NCBI RefSeq assembly: GCF_013249015.1
Contig: NZ_JABRPL010000002.1
Location: forward strand, 124,001 to 188,000
DNA from: Rathayibacter agropyri
GTDB lineage: Bacteria; Actinomycetota; Actinomycetes; Actinomycetales; Microbacteriaceae
Length of the DNA: 64,000 nt
Direction: 5' to 3'
The notes under the pieces: model-generated
What the model was told of the DNA's origin: nothing
Databases searched by the model: none
Seen by the model: the letters and a program-made list of their open reading frames with translations, nothing else
Position numbers and translations under genes: made by a program
In this document: positions 6,526 to 15,471 of the stretch, in pieces
Layout of the letters: the number at the start of each line of letters is the position of its first letter
How positions within the stretch are numbered: the first letter of the stretch is position 1

Positions 6526-7997
6526 TGTGCTCCGCTTCCTCCGGTGGGCGACTGGTCGGACCCTGCGGGGTCCGACGTCGGGGCGGCCTCGGCTGCGACG
6601 GCCGCTGCGGTGCCCGGACGATGGGTCTGCACCCACCCGGCCATGTTGCGCTGCGGAGCGACGGTGATCCCGAGAGCCCCGGCAGGGATGTCCTTACGGA
6701 CGACCGTGCCAGCGCCCGTGTACGCTCCGTCCCCGATTCTAACGGGGGCGACGAAGACGGTGTGCGACCCGGCGCGCACGTGGGAGCCGACGACGGAGGA
6801 CGCCTTCGTCACTCCGTCGTAATTCGCGAAGATCGAGCCGGCGCCGATATTCGACTCCTCGCCGATCACCGCGTCGCCGACATAGGAGAGGTGCGGGACC
6901 TTCGATCCCGCGCCGATCGTCGCGTTCTTGGTCTCGACGTAGGTGCCGATCTTGCCGCGGTCGCCAAGAACGGTGCCCGGGCGGAGGAACGAGAACGGAC
7001 CGACCTGGGCCTGCGCGCCGATGACGGCGAGCGTCGCGTCGGAGCGCTTGACGACGGCGTCCTCGCCGACCTCGCAGGAGTCGAGAGTGGTGTCGGGGCC
7101 GATGACCGCGCCGGCGGCGATGACGGTCGGTCCCTTGATCTGAGTGCCGGGGAGGATCTCGACATCCGGCGCGAGGACGGCATCGACGTCGATCCAGGTG
7201 GTCGCCGGATCCTGGATCGTGACGCCCTCCAGCTGCCAGCGGCGCACGATGCGCGCGTTGAGCTCGAGCGCAGCGTCGGCGAGCTGCGCGCGGTCGTTGA
7301 TCCCGGCGACGAGCCAGCGGTCCTGCACGGGAACCGCCTCGATGGCGCGGCCGACGGCCTTGAGCGCGGCGGCGGCATCGGTCAGGTACTTCTCGCGCTG
7401 AGAGTTCTCGGTGCCGATCGCGCCGATCACCGAGCGGAGCGCGGCGGCGTCGAAGGCGTAGACGCCCGCGTTGATCTCGGTGAGGGTGAGCTGGTCGGCG
7501 CTCGCATCCTTCTGCTCGACAATCGAGGCAAAGGCGCCGTCGCCGCCGCGGACGATCCGGCCGAAACCGGTCGGGTCCTCGAGCACGCAGGAGAGCATCG
7601 TCAGCGCGTTCGCCGCAGCGAGGTGCTCGTCAACGAGGCGGCGGAGGGTCGGAGCGTCAAGCAACGGCACGTCGGCGCTGAGCACCACGACCGTCCCCGC
7701 GAACGACGCGGGCAGGGCGGCGAGGCCGAGCTCGACCGCGCGGCCGGTGCCAGGGACCTCGTCCTGGTCAACGACGAGTGCCGTCGGCGTGTGCTCGAGC
7801 ACCGCCTCCGCCACCCGCTCCCGCTCGTGGCGCACCACCGTGACGACGTGCGCGGCGTCGAGCGAGGCAGCCGTGTCGAGCACGTGCCCGAGCAGCGGTC
7901 GCCCGGCCAGGCGGTGCAGCACCTTCGGGGTGCGGGACTTCATGCGGGTGCCCTGGCCCGCGGCCAGGATCACGACGGCAAGCGTGCTGTCTGCCAT
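6522..7997 (-). CDS. glmU: Bifunctional GlmU: GlcN-1-P acetyltransferase / UDP-GlcNAc pyrophosphorylase
   Basis: Makes UDP-GlcNAc, the entry metabolite for peptidoglycan and also the sugar donor a tunicamycin-type pathway would draw on. 491 residues. The N-terminal nucleotidyltransferase has LAAGQGTRMKS near residue 13 and VDQDEVPGTGRA. The C-terminal left-handed beta-helix has the repeated hexads and the acetyl-CoA segment IGEESNIGAGSIFANYDGV and HTVFVAPVRIGDGAYTGAGT. It ends with an Ala/Ser/Pro-rich tail. Start ATG at 7997; the longer frame upstream runs through tRNA-Gln and is not coding. prs follows with a 4-nt overlap. Confidence 0.97.
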   Translation of the reverse strand: MADSTLAVVILAAGQGTRMKSRTPKVLHRLAGRPLLGHVLDTAASLDAAHVVTVVRHERERVAEAVLEHTPTALVVDQDEVPGTGRAVELGLAALPASFAGTVVVLSADVPLLDAPTLRRLVDEHLAAANALTMLSCVLEDPTGFGRIVRGGDGAFASIVEQKDASADQLTLTEINAGVYAFDAAALRSVIGAIGTENSQREKYLTDAAAALKAVGRAIEAVPVQDRWLVAGINDRAQLADAALELNARIVRRWQLEGVTIQDPATTWIDVDAVLAPDVEILPGTQIKGPTVIAAGAVIGPDTTLDSCEVGEDAVVKRSDATLAVIGAQAQVGPFSFLRPGTVLGDRGKIGTYVETKNATIGAGSKVPHLSYVGDAVIGEESNIGAGSIFANYDGVTKASSVVGSHVRAGSHTVFVAPVRIGDGAYTGAGTVVRKDIPAGALGITVAPQRNMAGWVQTHRPGTAAAVAAEAAPTSDPAGSDQSPTGGSGAQ

Positions 7998-8038
7998 GTT
8001 CTTCGCGTTCTCCTCCGTGTGCGCACCGTGGGGTGCCG

Positions 8039-8110
8039 CTCCGCCACCAGGATTCGAACCTGGACCGGACAGCTCCAAAGGCTGCCGTGCTGCCGTTACA
8101 CCATGGCGGA
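8039..8110 (-). tRNA. tRNA-Gln (TTG anticodon)
   Basis: 72 nt. The acceptor arms TCCGCCA and TGGCGGA pair, the T arm contains GGTTCGAATCC, and the anticodon stem encloses the loop CTTTGGA with TTG at positions 34-36. No CCA is encoded. It lies just upstream of glmU on the same strand. Confidence 0.97.
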
Positions 8111-8160
8111 CCGCGCTCTCACGCGCCGTCCATCCTGCCATCCCCGCGCCCCACCCCCTC

Positions 8161-8250
8161 ACTCGGCGCCTCCGCGAAATGTCGCGACATGCCTCCGATC
8201 GGTCGAGATCCCCCGCCGCGGCGGCCGATCTCGTCCGGCTCCCGGCACCT
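8161..8250. repeat. Palindromic intergenic element, REP-like
   Basis: The spacer before the MarR gene contains the self-complementary TGTCGCGACA inside CGCGAAATGTCGCGA (8173-8187). The reverse complement of that 15-mer occurs again at 32152-32166 before hrpA. Both copies are accompanied by GGTCGAGAT and GCCGATCTCG-like blocks. Shared sequence in two unrelated spacers suggests a dispersed element rather than a gene-specific operator, although a MarR operator cannot be excluded. Confidence 0.5.
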
Positions 8251-8280
8251 CGCGAGCCGCTCAGCCGCCACAATGGACGG

Positions 8281-8772
8281 GTGAGTGCGAATGACGAGGT
8301 CGACGGAATCGTCGACGCATGGGTGCGCGAGCGGCCCGATCTCGACTTCACTCCCCTGCAGGTGTTCTCGCGGATGCGCCGGCTGGCCAAGCAGCTCGAG
8401 CGCGCGCGCGGCAGTGCCTTCGGGCGCTCCGAACTCGAAACGTGGGAGTTCGACGTGCTCTCGGCCCTCCGCCGCGCCGGCGCGCCCTACCGGATGAGCC
8501 CGAAGCAGCTTCTCCAGGCCACGATGGTCACCAGCGGCACCATGACCAACCGGATCGACCGCCTGGTCGAGCGCCAGTTGGTTGATCGCCTCGACGATCC
8601 CAACGACGGCCGCGGCGTGCTGGTGCAGATGACTCCGTCGGGCGTTGCCCGCGTGGACGCCGCGATCACCCGCCTCGTGGATGCGGAGCAGGAGTTGCTC
8701 AGCGCGCTCACTCACGCGCAGCAGGAGCGGCTGGCGCAGCTCCTCCGCAAGCTGTCGCTCGATTTCGGCTGA
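8281..8772 (+). CDS. MarR-family transcriptional regulator
   Basis: 163 residues from GTG 8281. The winged-helix DNA-binding domain covers about 60-130: MSPKQLLQATMVTSGTMTNR is the HTH, IDRLVERQLVDRLDDPNDGR is the wing with the conserved D-DGR, and VLVQMTPSG is the following strand. Flanking helices form the dimer interface. Proteins of this family usually repress a neighbouring transporter or detoxification gene and respond to phenolic or similar ligands. Here the next gene (ABC-F) is on the opposite strand and convergent, so the target is not obvious. A palindrome-rich spacer lies upstream and could be autoregulatory. Confidence 0.9.
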   Translation: MSANDEVDGIVDAWVRERPDLDFTPLQVFSRMRRLAKQLERARGSAFGRSELETWEFDVLSALRRAGAPYRMSPKQLLQATMVTSGTMTNRIDRLVERQLVDRLDDPNDGRGVLVQMTPSGVARVDAAITRLVDAEQELLSALTHAQQERLAQLLRKLSLDFG

Positions 8773-8853
8773 GCGAGACTGCGGCAGTACGACGCAACGT
8801 CAGCAAGGACGCGGCACGATGGCGGTGGACCACCCGCGTCCGCTTACGGTGTG

Positions 8854-10632
8854 TCAGAGTTCGAGCTGCTCCGAGAGCTCGAGCCAGCGGAGTTCGAGTT
8901 CAGCGGTCTCGTCCTCGTGAGCACGGAGCGTCTCGTTCAGGGCGAGGATGCCGTCGTAGTCGTCCTGGTCGTGCGTCGCCATCTTCTCGTGCACAGCGGC
9001 AATGAGCTGCGTGAGTTTGGCCAGGCGCCGGTCGATCGCCGACACCTCCTTCTCGGCGGAGCGGCGCTCTGCGCCGGCAAGCCCGCTCGAGGAAGGCACG
9101 GAGGTGGCCGCGGCCGGCGCCCCCTTCTCGAGAGCGCGACGCAGGTCGAGGTACTGCTCGACGCCTCCGGGCAGGTGCCGGAAGGCGCCGTCCATCACGG
9201 CGTACTGCTGGTCGGTGACTCGCTCCAGGAGGTAGCGGTCGTGCGAGACGACGAGCAAAGTGCCGGGCCAGGAGTCGAGTAGGTCCTCGATCGCGGCGAG
9301 CATGTCGGTGTCGAGGTCGTTGGTTGGCTCATCGAGGATCAGCACGTTCGGCTCGCTCAGCAGGATCAGCAGCAACTGGAGCCGCCGGCGCTGGCCGCCC
9401 GAAAGGTCCTTCACCGGGGTGGACAGCTGGGCGCTGGAGAACCCGAGCCGCTCCAGAAGCTGGCCCGGCGTCATCTCCTTGCCGCCGATCGAGTAGCTGG
9501 TGCGCTGTTCGGCGATGATCTCGCGCACAGGCTGGTGCTGCACCTCAGTCAGCTCGCGCAACTGCTGGTCAAGGATCGCGACGCGCACGGTGGTGCCGCG
9601 CTTCACGCGCCCGCTGGTCGGCTGCACGCTACCCGCCACGAGGCCCAGGAGGGTCGACTTGCCGGCACCGTTGACGCCGAGGATGCCGGTGCGCTCGCCG
9701 GGCGCGATCCGCCACTCGATCCCGTTGAGGACCGTCCGCTCGCCGTAGCGGACGGTCACGTCGAGCAGGTCCACGACATCCTTGCCCAGGCGCGAGACGG
9801 CAAGCTGCGAGAGCGAGACCGAATCGCGCACTGGAGGCTCGTCCTCGATCAGCTGGTTCGCGGCGTCGATCCGGAACTTGGGCTTGGCGGTGCGAGCGGG
9901 GGCACCGCGGCGCAGCCACGCGAGCTCCTTCTTCATCAGGTTCTGACGCTTGGCCTCCATCGTGGAGGCCATCCGGTCGCGCTCGACGCGCTGGAGGATG
10001 TAGGCCGCGTAGCCGCCCTCGAAGGGCTCGACGATCCGATCGTGCACCTCCCAGGTGGCGGTGCAGATCTCGTCGAGGAACCACCGGTCGTGAGTGACGA
10101 CGGCGAGCCCACCGGAGGACGCGGCCCAGCGGCGCTTGAGGTGCTCGGCGAGCCAGGCGATCCCCTCGACATCGAGGTGGTTGGTGGGCTCATCGAGGAA
10201 GACGACGTCCCAGTCGCCGACGAGCAGCTTGGCGAGGGCGACGCGGCGGCGCTGACCGCCCGAGAGAGAGCCGATCACGCCGTCCCAGGGGACGTCGCGG
10301 AGGAGTCCGGCGATCACGTCGCGGGTGCGCGCGTCGCCGGCCCACTCGTGCTCCTGCAACCCGCCGACGACGGCCTGGGCGACGGTGAGGTCCTCATCGA
10401 CGGTGTCGGCCTGGTCGAGCATCCCGAGCGTGACGCCACGGCGGTGGGTGACACGGCCAGAGTCGGGCTCGATGCGCTGCGCGAGCAGGCGCAGGAGGGT
10501 CGACTTGCCGTCGCCGTTGCGGCCGACGATCCCAATGCGGTCGCCCTCCTCGATCCCCAGGGAGACGTCGTCGAAAATCACGCGCGTGGGGTACTCGAGT
10601 CGCAGCGCCTCAGCGCCGAGCAGATGTGCCAT
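8854..10632 (-). CDS. ABC-F family ATPase, Uup-like
   Basis: 592 residues with two ABC nucleotide-binding domains and no membrane segments. NBD1 has Walker A GRNGDGKST, signature LSGGQRRR and Walker B VVFLDEPTNHLD. NBD2 has GVNGAGKST, LSGGQRRRLQL and VLILDEPTNDLD. The roughly 70-residue linker rich in Lys/Arg (around EAKRQNLMKKELAWLRRG) and a C-terminal charged coiled coil (about 520-590) match Uup-type ABC-F factors, which act on ribosomes or nucleic acids rather than transport. Start is ATG 10632; the longer frame upstream crosses a large hairpin and was rejected. Which ABC-F subfamily it belongs to is not settled by reading alone. Confidence 0.9.
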   Translation of the reverse strand: MAHLLGAEALRLEYPTRVIFDDVSLGIEEGDRIGIVGRNGDGKSTLLRLLAQRIEPDSGRVTHRRGVTLGMLDQADTVDEDLTVAQAVVGGLQEHEWAGDARTRDVIAGLLRDVPWDGVIGSLSGGQRRRVALAKLLVGDWDVVFLDEPTNHLDVEGIAWLAEHLKRRWAASSGGLAVVTHDRWFLDEICTATWEVHDRIVEPFEGGYAAYILQRVERDRMASTMEAKRQNLMKKELAWLRRGAPARTAKPKFRIDAANQLIEDEPPVRDSVSLSQLAVSRLGKDVVDLLDVTVRYGERTVLNGIEWRIAPGERTGILGVNGAGKSTLLGLVAGSVQPTSGRVKRGTTVRVAILDQQLRELTEVQHQPVREIIAEQRTSYSIGGKEMTPGQLLERLGFSSAQLSTPVKDLSGGQRRRLQLLLILLSEPNVLILDEPTNDLDTDMLAAIEDLLDSWPGTLLVVSHDRYLLERVTDQQYAVMDGAFRHLPGGVEQYLDLRRALEKGAPAAATSVPSSSGLAGAERRSAEKEVSAIDRRLAKLTQLIAAVHEKMATHDQDDYDGILALNETLRAHEDETAELELRWLELSEQLEL

Positions 10633-10728
10633 AGAGATCCAGCGTAGGCGCTGGCGCTGGCGTGACCCGCCGCTGTGCCGCCGGCACGCGTGCCGCGCGC
10701 GCTGTGCCGCTCTGTGCGTGCCGCCCGC

Positions 10729-10790
10729 CCGCGAAAGTCCACAAGTTGTCGCACTCGGCGTCGAGTGCGACAACTTGTGGACTTTCGCGG
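10729..10790. repeat. Perfect 29-bp inverted repeat with 4-nt loop
   Basis: The arms 10729-10757 and 10762-10790 are exact reverse complements around the loop GCGT; the core reads GTCCACAAGTTGTCGCACTC. It begins 7 nt after the stop of the molybdopterin oxidoreductase gene, which ends at 10797 on the minus strand, and lies before the ABC-F start. There is no T-tract on either side. It could be a factor-assisted terminator or a REP/MITE-like element. Confidence 0.85.
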
Positions 10791-10796
10791 CGGCAG

Positions 10797-12350
10797 CTAG
10801 CGCGTAGGGGCCGGTTTCGTGACCGAGACCGAGCGCTGGTGCAGGCCCGTCGCGCCGTCCGGAGCCGGCGGACGCTCGACGGTGGTCTGCACCGTGCCGT
10901 CGGCGCCTGTCGCCCTGACGGTGACGACATGAGTGCCCGGAGCAGCGTCCCACTCGTGCACCCACTGGATCCAGGTGTCGGCCGTGACCGCCTCGGCGAG
11001 TCGCGCCTCCTGCCACGCCCCGTCGTCGATCTGCACCTCGACCTTGGCGATGCCCGTGTGCGGCGCCCACGCGACTCCGGCGATCGCGATCGTGCCCGCC
11101 TCGATCGGCTGGCCCTGCCGGGGCACGTCGATCCGGGACTCGATCTTGATAGGACCGCGCTCGGTCCAGCCGCGGGTCGACCAGTAGGCGAGATCCGCTG
11201 CGAAGGTCGTGACCTTCAACTCGACGACCCACTTCGTCGCAGACACGTAGCCGTAGAGACCCGGGACCACCATCCGCACAGGGAAACCGTGCTCGACGGG
11301 AAGCGGTTCGCCGTTCATCCCGACGGCGAGGAGGCTGGCGCGGTTCGGGTCCTGCAGCACATCGAGAGGACTGGAGGCGGTGAAGCCGTCCACGCTCCGC
11401 GAGAGAACCATGTCGGCTCCCGCCGTCGGCCGCGCCCGCGCCAGCAGCTCGCGGAGGGGGTAGCCGAGCCACAGCGCCGTGCCGATCAGGTCGCCGCCGA
11501 CCGCGTTCGACACGCAGGACAGGGTGACGAGGTGCTCCTCCAGCGGAAGGGCCAGCAGCTCGTCCCAGGTGATCTCGATCTCCTCCTCGACCATGCCAGT
11601 GATACGGAGCGACCAGTCGGCCGGCTCCACCGAAGGGACCGACAGCGCGGTGTCGATCCGATAGAACCGGGCGTTGGGGGTGACGAAGGAGCTGATGCCC
11701 TCGATCTCATCGAGCACGGCGCCGGCCGGGAGGGCAGGCGCCGTGCTGGCGGGCACCGGAAGTGCCACGGCCCGACGCACGGCGGTCACGGCGGCGGAGG
11801 CAGAGGTAATGATGCGGGCGCCGGTCCCGATGGCGAGGGCGGCGACTCCGGCGACGCCGACGAAGCGCAGGAACGAGCGGCGACCCGTGGCGGCACTCTC
11901 CTGGCTCTGTTGCCACCCGCGCAGACGGACGGAGGCGGAACGCAGCACACCGGCTCCGGCCACCATGCCGACGACGCTGGGCGCTGCATCGACCCAGGAA
12001 GCACCCTCTCGGCTGACCGAGGCGAGCACACCCAGACCGGCGACGACGGCGAGCAACAGGACTCCGAAGGGCGGCCGACGGTACTCGAGCAACCCCGCAC
12101 CTGCCGCGAGGACGGCGATCGCGATGGCAATCGAGACGAGGAGCACGACCTTGTCGCCGGTGCCGAACAGGGCGATGACCGCATCCTTCACCCCGGGTGG
12201 CACGATATCGATCACGAAGCTGCCGACGGCGAACAGCGGACTGCCACTGGCGCCGGTGAAGACCGCTACGACCTCGGCGAACGCCAAGGAGACGGCGGCG
12301 GCCACGATTCCCGACAGGATCGCGAGGAGGACGACTCTTCTCGGGGGCAT
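10797..12350 (-). CDS. Membrane-anchored molybdopterin oxidoreductase, sulfite-oxidase family
   Basis: 517 residues. The first 140 hold four to five hydrophobic segments. An Arg-Arg at 157-158 (GRRSFLRFVGVAG) precedes another hydrophobic stretch, looking like an internal twin-arginine signal, so the catalytic part should be outside the membrane. The catalytic region (about 215-420) has Cys279 in LVTLSCVSNAVGG, the expected Mo-coordinating Cys, and AVGMNGEPLPVEHGFPVRMV, a conserved cofactor-binding stretch. The last 110 residues form the Mo-co dimerisation domain (VAWAPHTGIAKVEVQIDDGA). The natural substrate of these YedY/sulfite-oxidase relatives is often unknown. A 29-bp hairpin follows the stop. 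Confidence 0.88.
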   Translation of the reverse strand: MPPRRVVLLAILSGIVAAAVSLAFAEVVAVFTGASGSPLFAVGSFVIDIVPPGVKDAVIALFGTGDKVVLLVSIAIAIAVLAAGAGLLEYRRPPFGVLLLAVVAGLGVLASVSREGASWVDAAPSVVGMVAGAGVLRSASVRLRGWQQSQESAATGRRSFLRFVGVAGVAALAIGTGARIITSASAAVTAVRRAVALPVPASTAPALPAGAVLDEIEGISSFVTPNARFYRIDTALSVPSVEPADWSLRITGMVEEEIEITWDELLALPLEEHLVTLSCVSNAVGGDLIGTALWLGYPLRELLARARPTAGADMVLSRSVDGFTASSPLDVLQDPNRASLLAVGMNGEPLPVEHGFPVRMVVPGLYGYVSATKWVVELKVTTFAADLAYWSTRGWTERGPIKIESRIDVPRQGQPIEAGTIAIAGVAWAPHTGIAKVEVQIDDGAWQEARLAEAVTADTWIQWVHEWDAAPGTHVVTVRATGADGTVQTTVERPPAPDGATGLHQRSVSVTKPAPTR

Positions 12351-12474
12351 GAGCGGAACTCTAAGCCACGAGGTCGAGTCTTCCCACGGGGTGGCGCTCG
12401 CCGTCCCACGAACGCAGGCGCCTGTGAGCGTGCACGTCGCACGGGAGCGGACAGGTCGACGACGACGCGAGCCG

Positions 12475-13410
12475 CTATGTCGAGAGCAGTCGAGCGCCGT
12501 GCACCGGGCCCGACACCCGGATCGCACGGAGCCGTGCCGCACTCAGCTCACGCTGCAGGTCGAGCGCGGCGTCGGCGTCCGGAGCGAGGAACGCCACGGT
12601 CGGGCCGGAGCCGGAAACGAGGCCACCCAGGGCTCCCCGCCCCTCGCCGACCTCAAGAATCCGCGCGAGCCCAGGCTGCAAGTGCAGGGCCGGTGCCTGC
12701 AGATCGTTGTACATCGCGTCGGCGAGCATCGCCGGATCTCCTGCACGCAATGCCTGGAGCACGTTCGGGTCGATCGTCGGCGTCGCCGCGATGGGGCGGA
12801 AGTCGTGCAGGTGCCGCTCACGGTGGCGGTCAAGCTCGCTGTACACCTCGGGGGTCGAGAGGCCCTCGTCGGAGAGCACGAGGACCCACTCGAACCGGCC
12901 CTTCGCCAGCGCCGGGCTCAGCTCATCACCCCGGCCGACTCCGATTGCAGTGCCTCCGGTAAAGGAGAAGGGCACGTCGGCGCCAAGGCTCGCGGCGATG
13001 CTGAGCAGCTGCTCGCGAGTGCAGGTCGTACCCCAGAGCGCGTCGCACGCGAGGAGCGTCGCCGCGGCATCGGCCGATCCGCCGCCCATGCCACCCGCGA
13101 TGGGAACGTTCTTCTCGATCTCGAGGTGTACCCCGCCGCGGTAGCCGGTCGCTCGGGCCAGCGCGCGGGCTGCCTTGATCGCAAGGTTCGAGCCATCACG
13201 AGCGAGACCACTCGTGTCGACGGTCCCCGAGAAGGCGACGGAGAAATCGGAGGCGGCGGTGGCGAAGACGTCCTCGTAGAGCGAGAGGGACTGGAAGGCC
13301 GTGGCGAGCTCATGGTAGCCGTCCTCACGGACGGCGCCGACTTTGAGGAACACGTTGATCTTGCCGGGCGCTCGCGCGTGGACCCGAGTCGACATCTCGG
13401 GAGGGGCCAT
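12475..13410 (-). CDS. ispE: 4-diphosphocytidyl-2-C-methyl-D-erythritol kinase
   Basis: Phosphorylates CDP-methylerythritol in the MEP route to isoprenoids. 311 residues from ATG 13410, or 306 from a second ATG at 13395; neither has a strong ribosome site. GHMP-kinase motifs: [12 protein letters not shown] at the N-terminus, [19 protein letters not shown] (ATP loop) near 100, and [12 protein letters not shown] near the end. It lies 10 nt after rsmA, in the conserved order tatD-rsmA-ispE, and is likely in the same transcript. Confidence 0.96.
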   Translation of the reverse strand: MAPPEMSTRVHARAPGKINVFLKVGAVREDGYHELATAFQSLSLYEDVFATAASDFSVAFSGTVDTSGLARDGSNLAIKAARALARATGYRGGVHLEIEKNVPIAGGMGGGSADAAATLLACDALWGTTCTREQLLSIAASLGADVPFSFTGGTAIGVGRGDELSPALAKGRFEWVLVLSDEGLSTPEVYSELDRHRERHLHDFRPIAATPTIDPNVLQALRAGDPAMLADAMYNDLQAPALHLQPGLARILEVGEGRGALGGLVSGSGPTVAFLAPDADAALDLQRELSAARLRAIRVSGPVHGARLLST

Positions 13411-13420
13411 GCATTCCACG

Positions 13421-14491
13421 CTACAGGGTGGCGGAGGCACCCTCGTCCGCGTCCGAGAACGCCTCTGCGTCGTGCTCCGCATCGTCTTCGACGGTCCCGT
13501 TGGTCTCCGCCACAGGCCCGTCGGGCTCTGCGGCAGGTTCACCGGTCTCCGCGGCGAACTCATCGGGCGCCGTCCCAGCCCCGTCGGGCACCGCCCCACC
13601 CCGTACCGGTACGCGGGCAGGATCGAGCGCGCGCCCGAGGCGCACGAACGCGGCGACGTCGAGCTCCTCGCCACGGGCGGTCTGCGGGACTCCGGTCGAT
13701 TCGAGCGCGGCGATCGCAGCGGTGCTGTCGCCGAAGAGCGCGGCGAGAGACTGTCGGAGCATCTTCCTCCGCTGAGCGAACGCGGCGTCGACCACCGCGA
13801 ACACCGCCCGGCGCAGCATCTCGTCGCCCGGCTCCTCCCGACGCTCGAACGCCACCAGCATGCTGTCGACGTTGGGAACCGGCCAGAAGACCTGCCGCGA
13901 GACCGTCCCGCCGGTGGACCAGGAGCCGAACCACGCGGCCTTCACGCTCGGCCCCCCGTAGACCTTCGAGCCCGGAGTGGCCGCGAGCCGGAGTCCGACC
14001 TCGGACTGCACCATCACCACTCCGGAGCGAATGCTCGCGAAATGCTCGAGGAAGTGCAGCAGCACCGGCACCGAGATGTTGTACGGGAGGTTGGCGACAA
14101 GCCGCACGGGCTCGCCCGGCACTTCGAGAACCTTCATCGCGTCGGCGTGCAGGACGGCGAGGTCGGCTCCCGGCGCCATCAGTTCCACCGTGCGCGGAAG
14201 CTGCTCGGCGAGACGCCCGTCAATCTCGACGGCCACGACCTGCGCGCCCGCCTCGAGCAGGCCGAGCGTCAGCGAGCCGAGGCCGGGGCCGATCTCGACG
14301 ACCGCCTCGCCCGGCTGCACGCGCGCGAGCCGAACGATGCGGCGGACGGTGTTGGCATCGTGCACGAAGTTCTGCCCGAGCTTCTTGGTCGGAGTGACGT
14401 CGAGAAGCGCGGCGAGGTCGCGGATCTCGGCGGGGCCGAGCAGGCGCGGGACGCTCCCGACGCGAGGCTCGGCAGCGTGACGGCCGGTCAT
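13421..14491 (-). CDS. rsmA: 16S rRNA (adenine1518/1519-N6) dimethyltransferase
   Basis: Dimethylates two adenines in the 3' hairpin of 16S rRNA late in 30S assembly (KsgA). 356 residues. [10 protein letters not shown] near the N-terminus, SAM loop [17 protein letters not shown], and the catalytic [11 protein letters not shown] (motif IV N-L-P-Y) are intact. After the normal C-terminal domain ([11 protein letters not shown]) there is an extra tail of about 60 residues rich in Glu, Asp, Ala and Pro that is not part of the family core. The ATG overlaps the tatD stop (ATGA), so translation is coupled. Confidence 0.95.
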   Translation of the reverse strand: MTGRHAAEPRVGSVPRLLGPAEIRDLAALLDVTPTKKLGQNFVHDANTVRRIVRLARVQPGEAVVEIGPGLGSLTLGLLEAGAQVVAVEIDGRLAEQLPRTVELMAPGADLAVLHADAMKVLEVPGEPVRLVANLPYNISVPVLLHFLEHFASIRSGVVMVQSEVGLRLAATPGSKVYGGPSVKAAWFGSWSTGGTVSRQVFWPVPNVDSMLVAFERREEPGDEMLRRAVFAVVDAAFAQRRKMLRQSLAALFGDSTAAIAALESTGVPQTARGEELDVAAFVRLGRALDPARVPVRGGAVPDGAGTAPDEFAAETGEPAAEPDGPVAETNGTVEDDAEHDAEAFSDADEGASATL

Positions 14492-15471
14492 GCCAGGGGT
14501 CCGACCGGCTCCGTCAGCTCGGAGCCGACCTCGCCGCCCCACTCGCCGTAGACGGCCTCAGTATTAGAGGCGATCGTCGCGGCGAGGTGCCCGACGTCGG
14601 TCTCGAGGGTGGCGGCCATCGACCGGAGCGTGTGCGGGATGAGATACGGCGCGTTCGGCCGGCCGCGGAACGGCGTCGGAGTGAGGTAGGGCGCGTCGGT
14701 CTCGACCAGGATCAGGTGACGCGGCGTGGCGACGAGTGCGTCCCGCAGCGGCTGAGCGTTCGTGAACGTGACGGTGCCGGAGAAGGAGAGGTACCAGCCT
14801 TCGTCGGTACACATCCGCGCCATTTCGGCGTCACCAGAAAAGCAGTGGAAGACGGTGCGCTCCGGGGCGCCGACGCGGCGGAGAGTGTCGATGACTTCGC
14901 GGTGGGCGTCGCGGTCGTGGATTTGCAGCGCGAGGTCGAGCTCCTTCGCGAGGCGGATGTGCTCCTCAAACGAGCGGAACTGGGCGGCGCGTCCGCTCTC
15001 GCCGGTGCGGAAGAAGTCGAGACCGGTCTCGCCGATCGCGCGCACCCGGGGCTGTTCGGCGAGCTCCGCGATGACCGCGAGCGCGGCGTCGAGCTCGCCA
15101 CGCTGGTCCAGCTCGGGGGCCTCATTCGGGTGGATGGCGACGGCAGCGAGCATCCGCGGTTCGGACGCGGCCATCTCGGCCGACCAGCGGCTGGTCTCGA
15201 CATCGGTGCCGACCTGGACGACACCGCGAACTCCGACGGTGGACGCGCGGTCGAGCTGCTCGCGGTAGTCGAGGGGCTCGAGGCCGGCTGGGGTCCCGCC
15301 CGCCGGTTCCCCGGAGCTGCCGTGGGGCGTTGCGGCAGTGCGGGTGGGGACGATCTCGAGGTGGGTGTGGTTGTCGTAGATGGGTACGACGAGGGCCTCG
15401 GGCAGCGGCGGGTACGTCAGGTCGCGGGCGGAGGCGGCCTCGCGGGCACGGACGGGCTGGCTGTCAGTCAT
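14488..15471 (-). CDS. tatD: TatD-family metal-dependent hydrolase (putative 3'-5' DNase)
   Basis: 327 residues in the amidohydrolase fold. Metal ligands His35/His37 (YDNHTHLE), Glu in GETGLDFFR, His in LQIHDRDA, His in VFHCFSGD and Asp in [10 protein letters not shown] are all present in order. TatD enzymes are cytosolic nucleases implicated in DNA repair and single-strand trimming. Start ATG 15471. The first about 30 residues and a Gly/Pro insertion near 55-70 are longer than in E. coli. Its 5' end overlaps the stop of the foreign-looking Toprim gene by 8 nt, marking where a module was inserted between metG and tatD. Confidence 0.93.
   Translation of the reverse strand: MTDSQPVRAREAASARDLTYPPLPEALVVPIYDNHTHLEIVPTRTAATPHGSSGEPAGGTPAGLEPLDYREQLDRASTVGVRGVVQVGTDVETSRWSAEMAASEPRMLAAVAIHPNEAPELDQRGELDAALAVIAELAEQPRVRAIGETGLDFFRTGESGRAAQFRSFEEHIRLAKELDLALQIHDRDAHREVIDTLRRVGAPERTVFHCFSGDAEMARMCTDEGWYLSFSGTVTFTNAQPLRDALVATPRHLILVETDAPYLTPTPFRGRPNAPYLIPHTLRSMAATLETDVGHLAATIASNTEAVYGEWGGEVGSELTEPVGPLA

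Noticed and set aside
6621-8294. 557-codon plus-strand open frame
   Set aside because: It lies opposite glmU and crosses tRNA-Gln; shadow of a real gene.
10662-12962. 766-codon plus-strand open frame
   Set aside because: It runs through the 29-bp hairpin, the oxidoreductase and part of ispE on the other strand.
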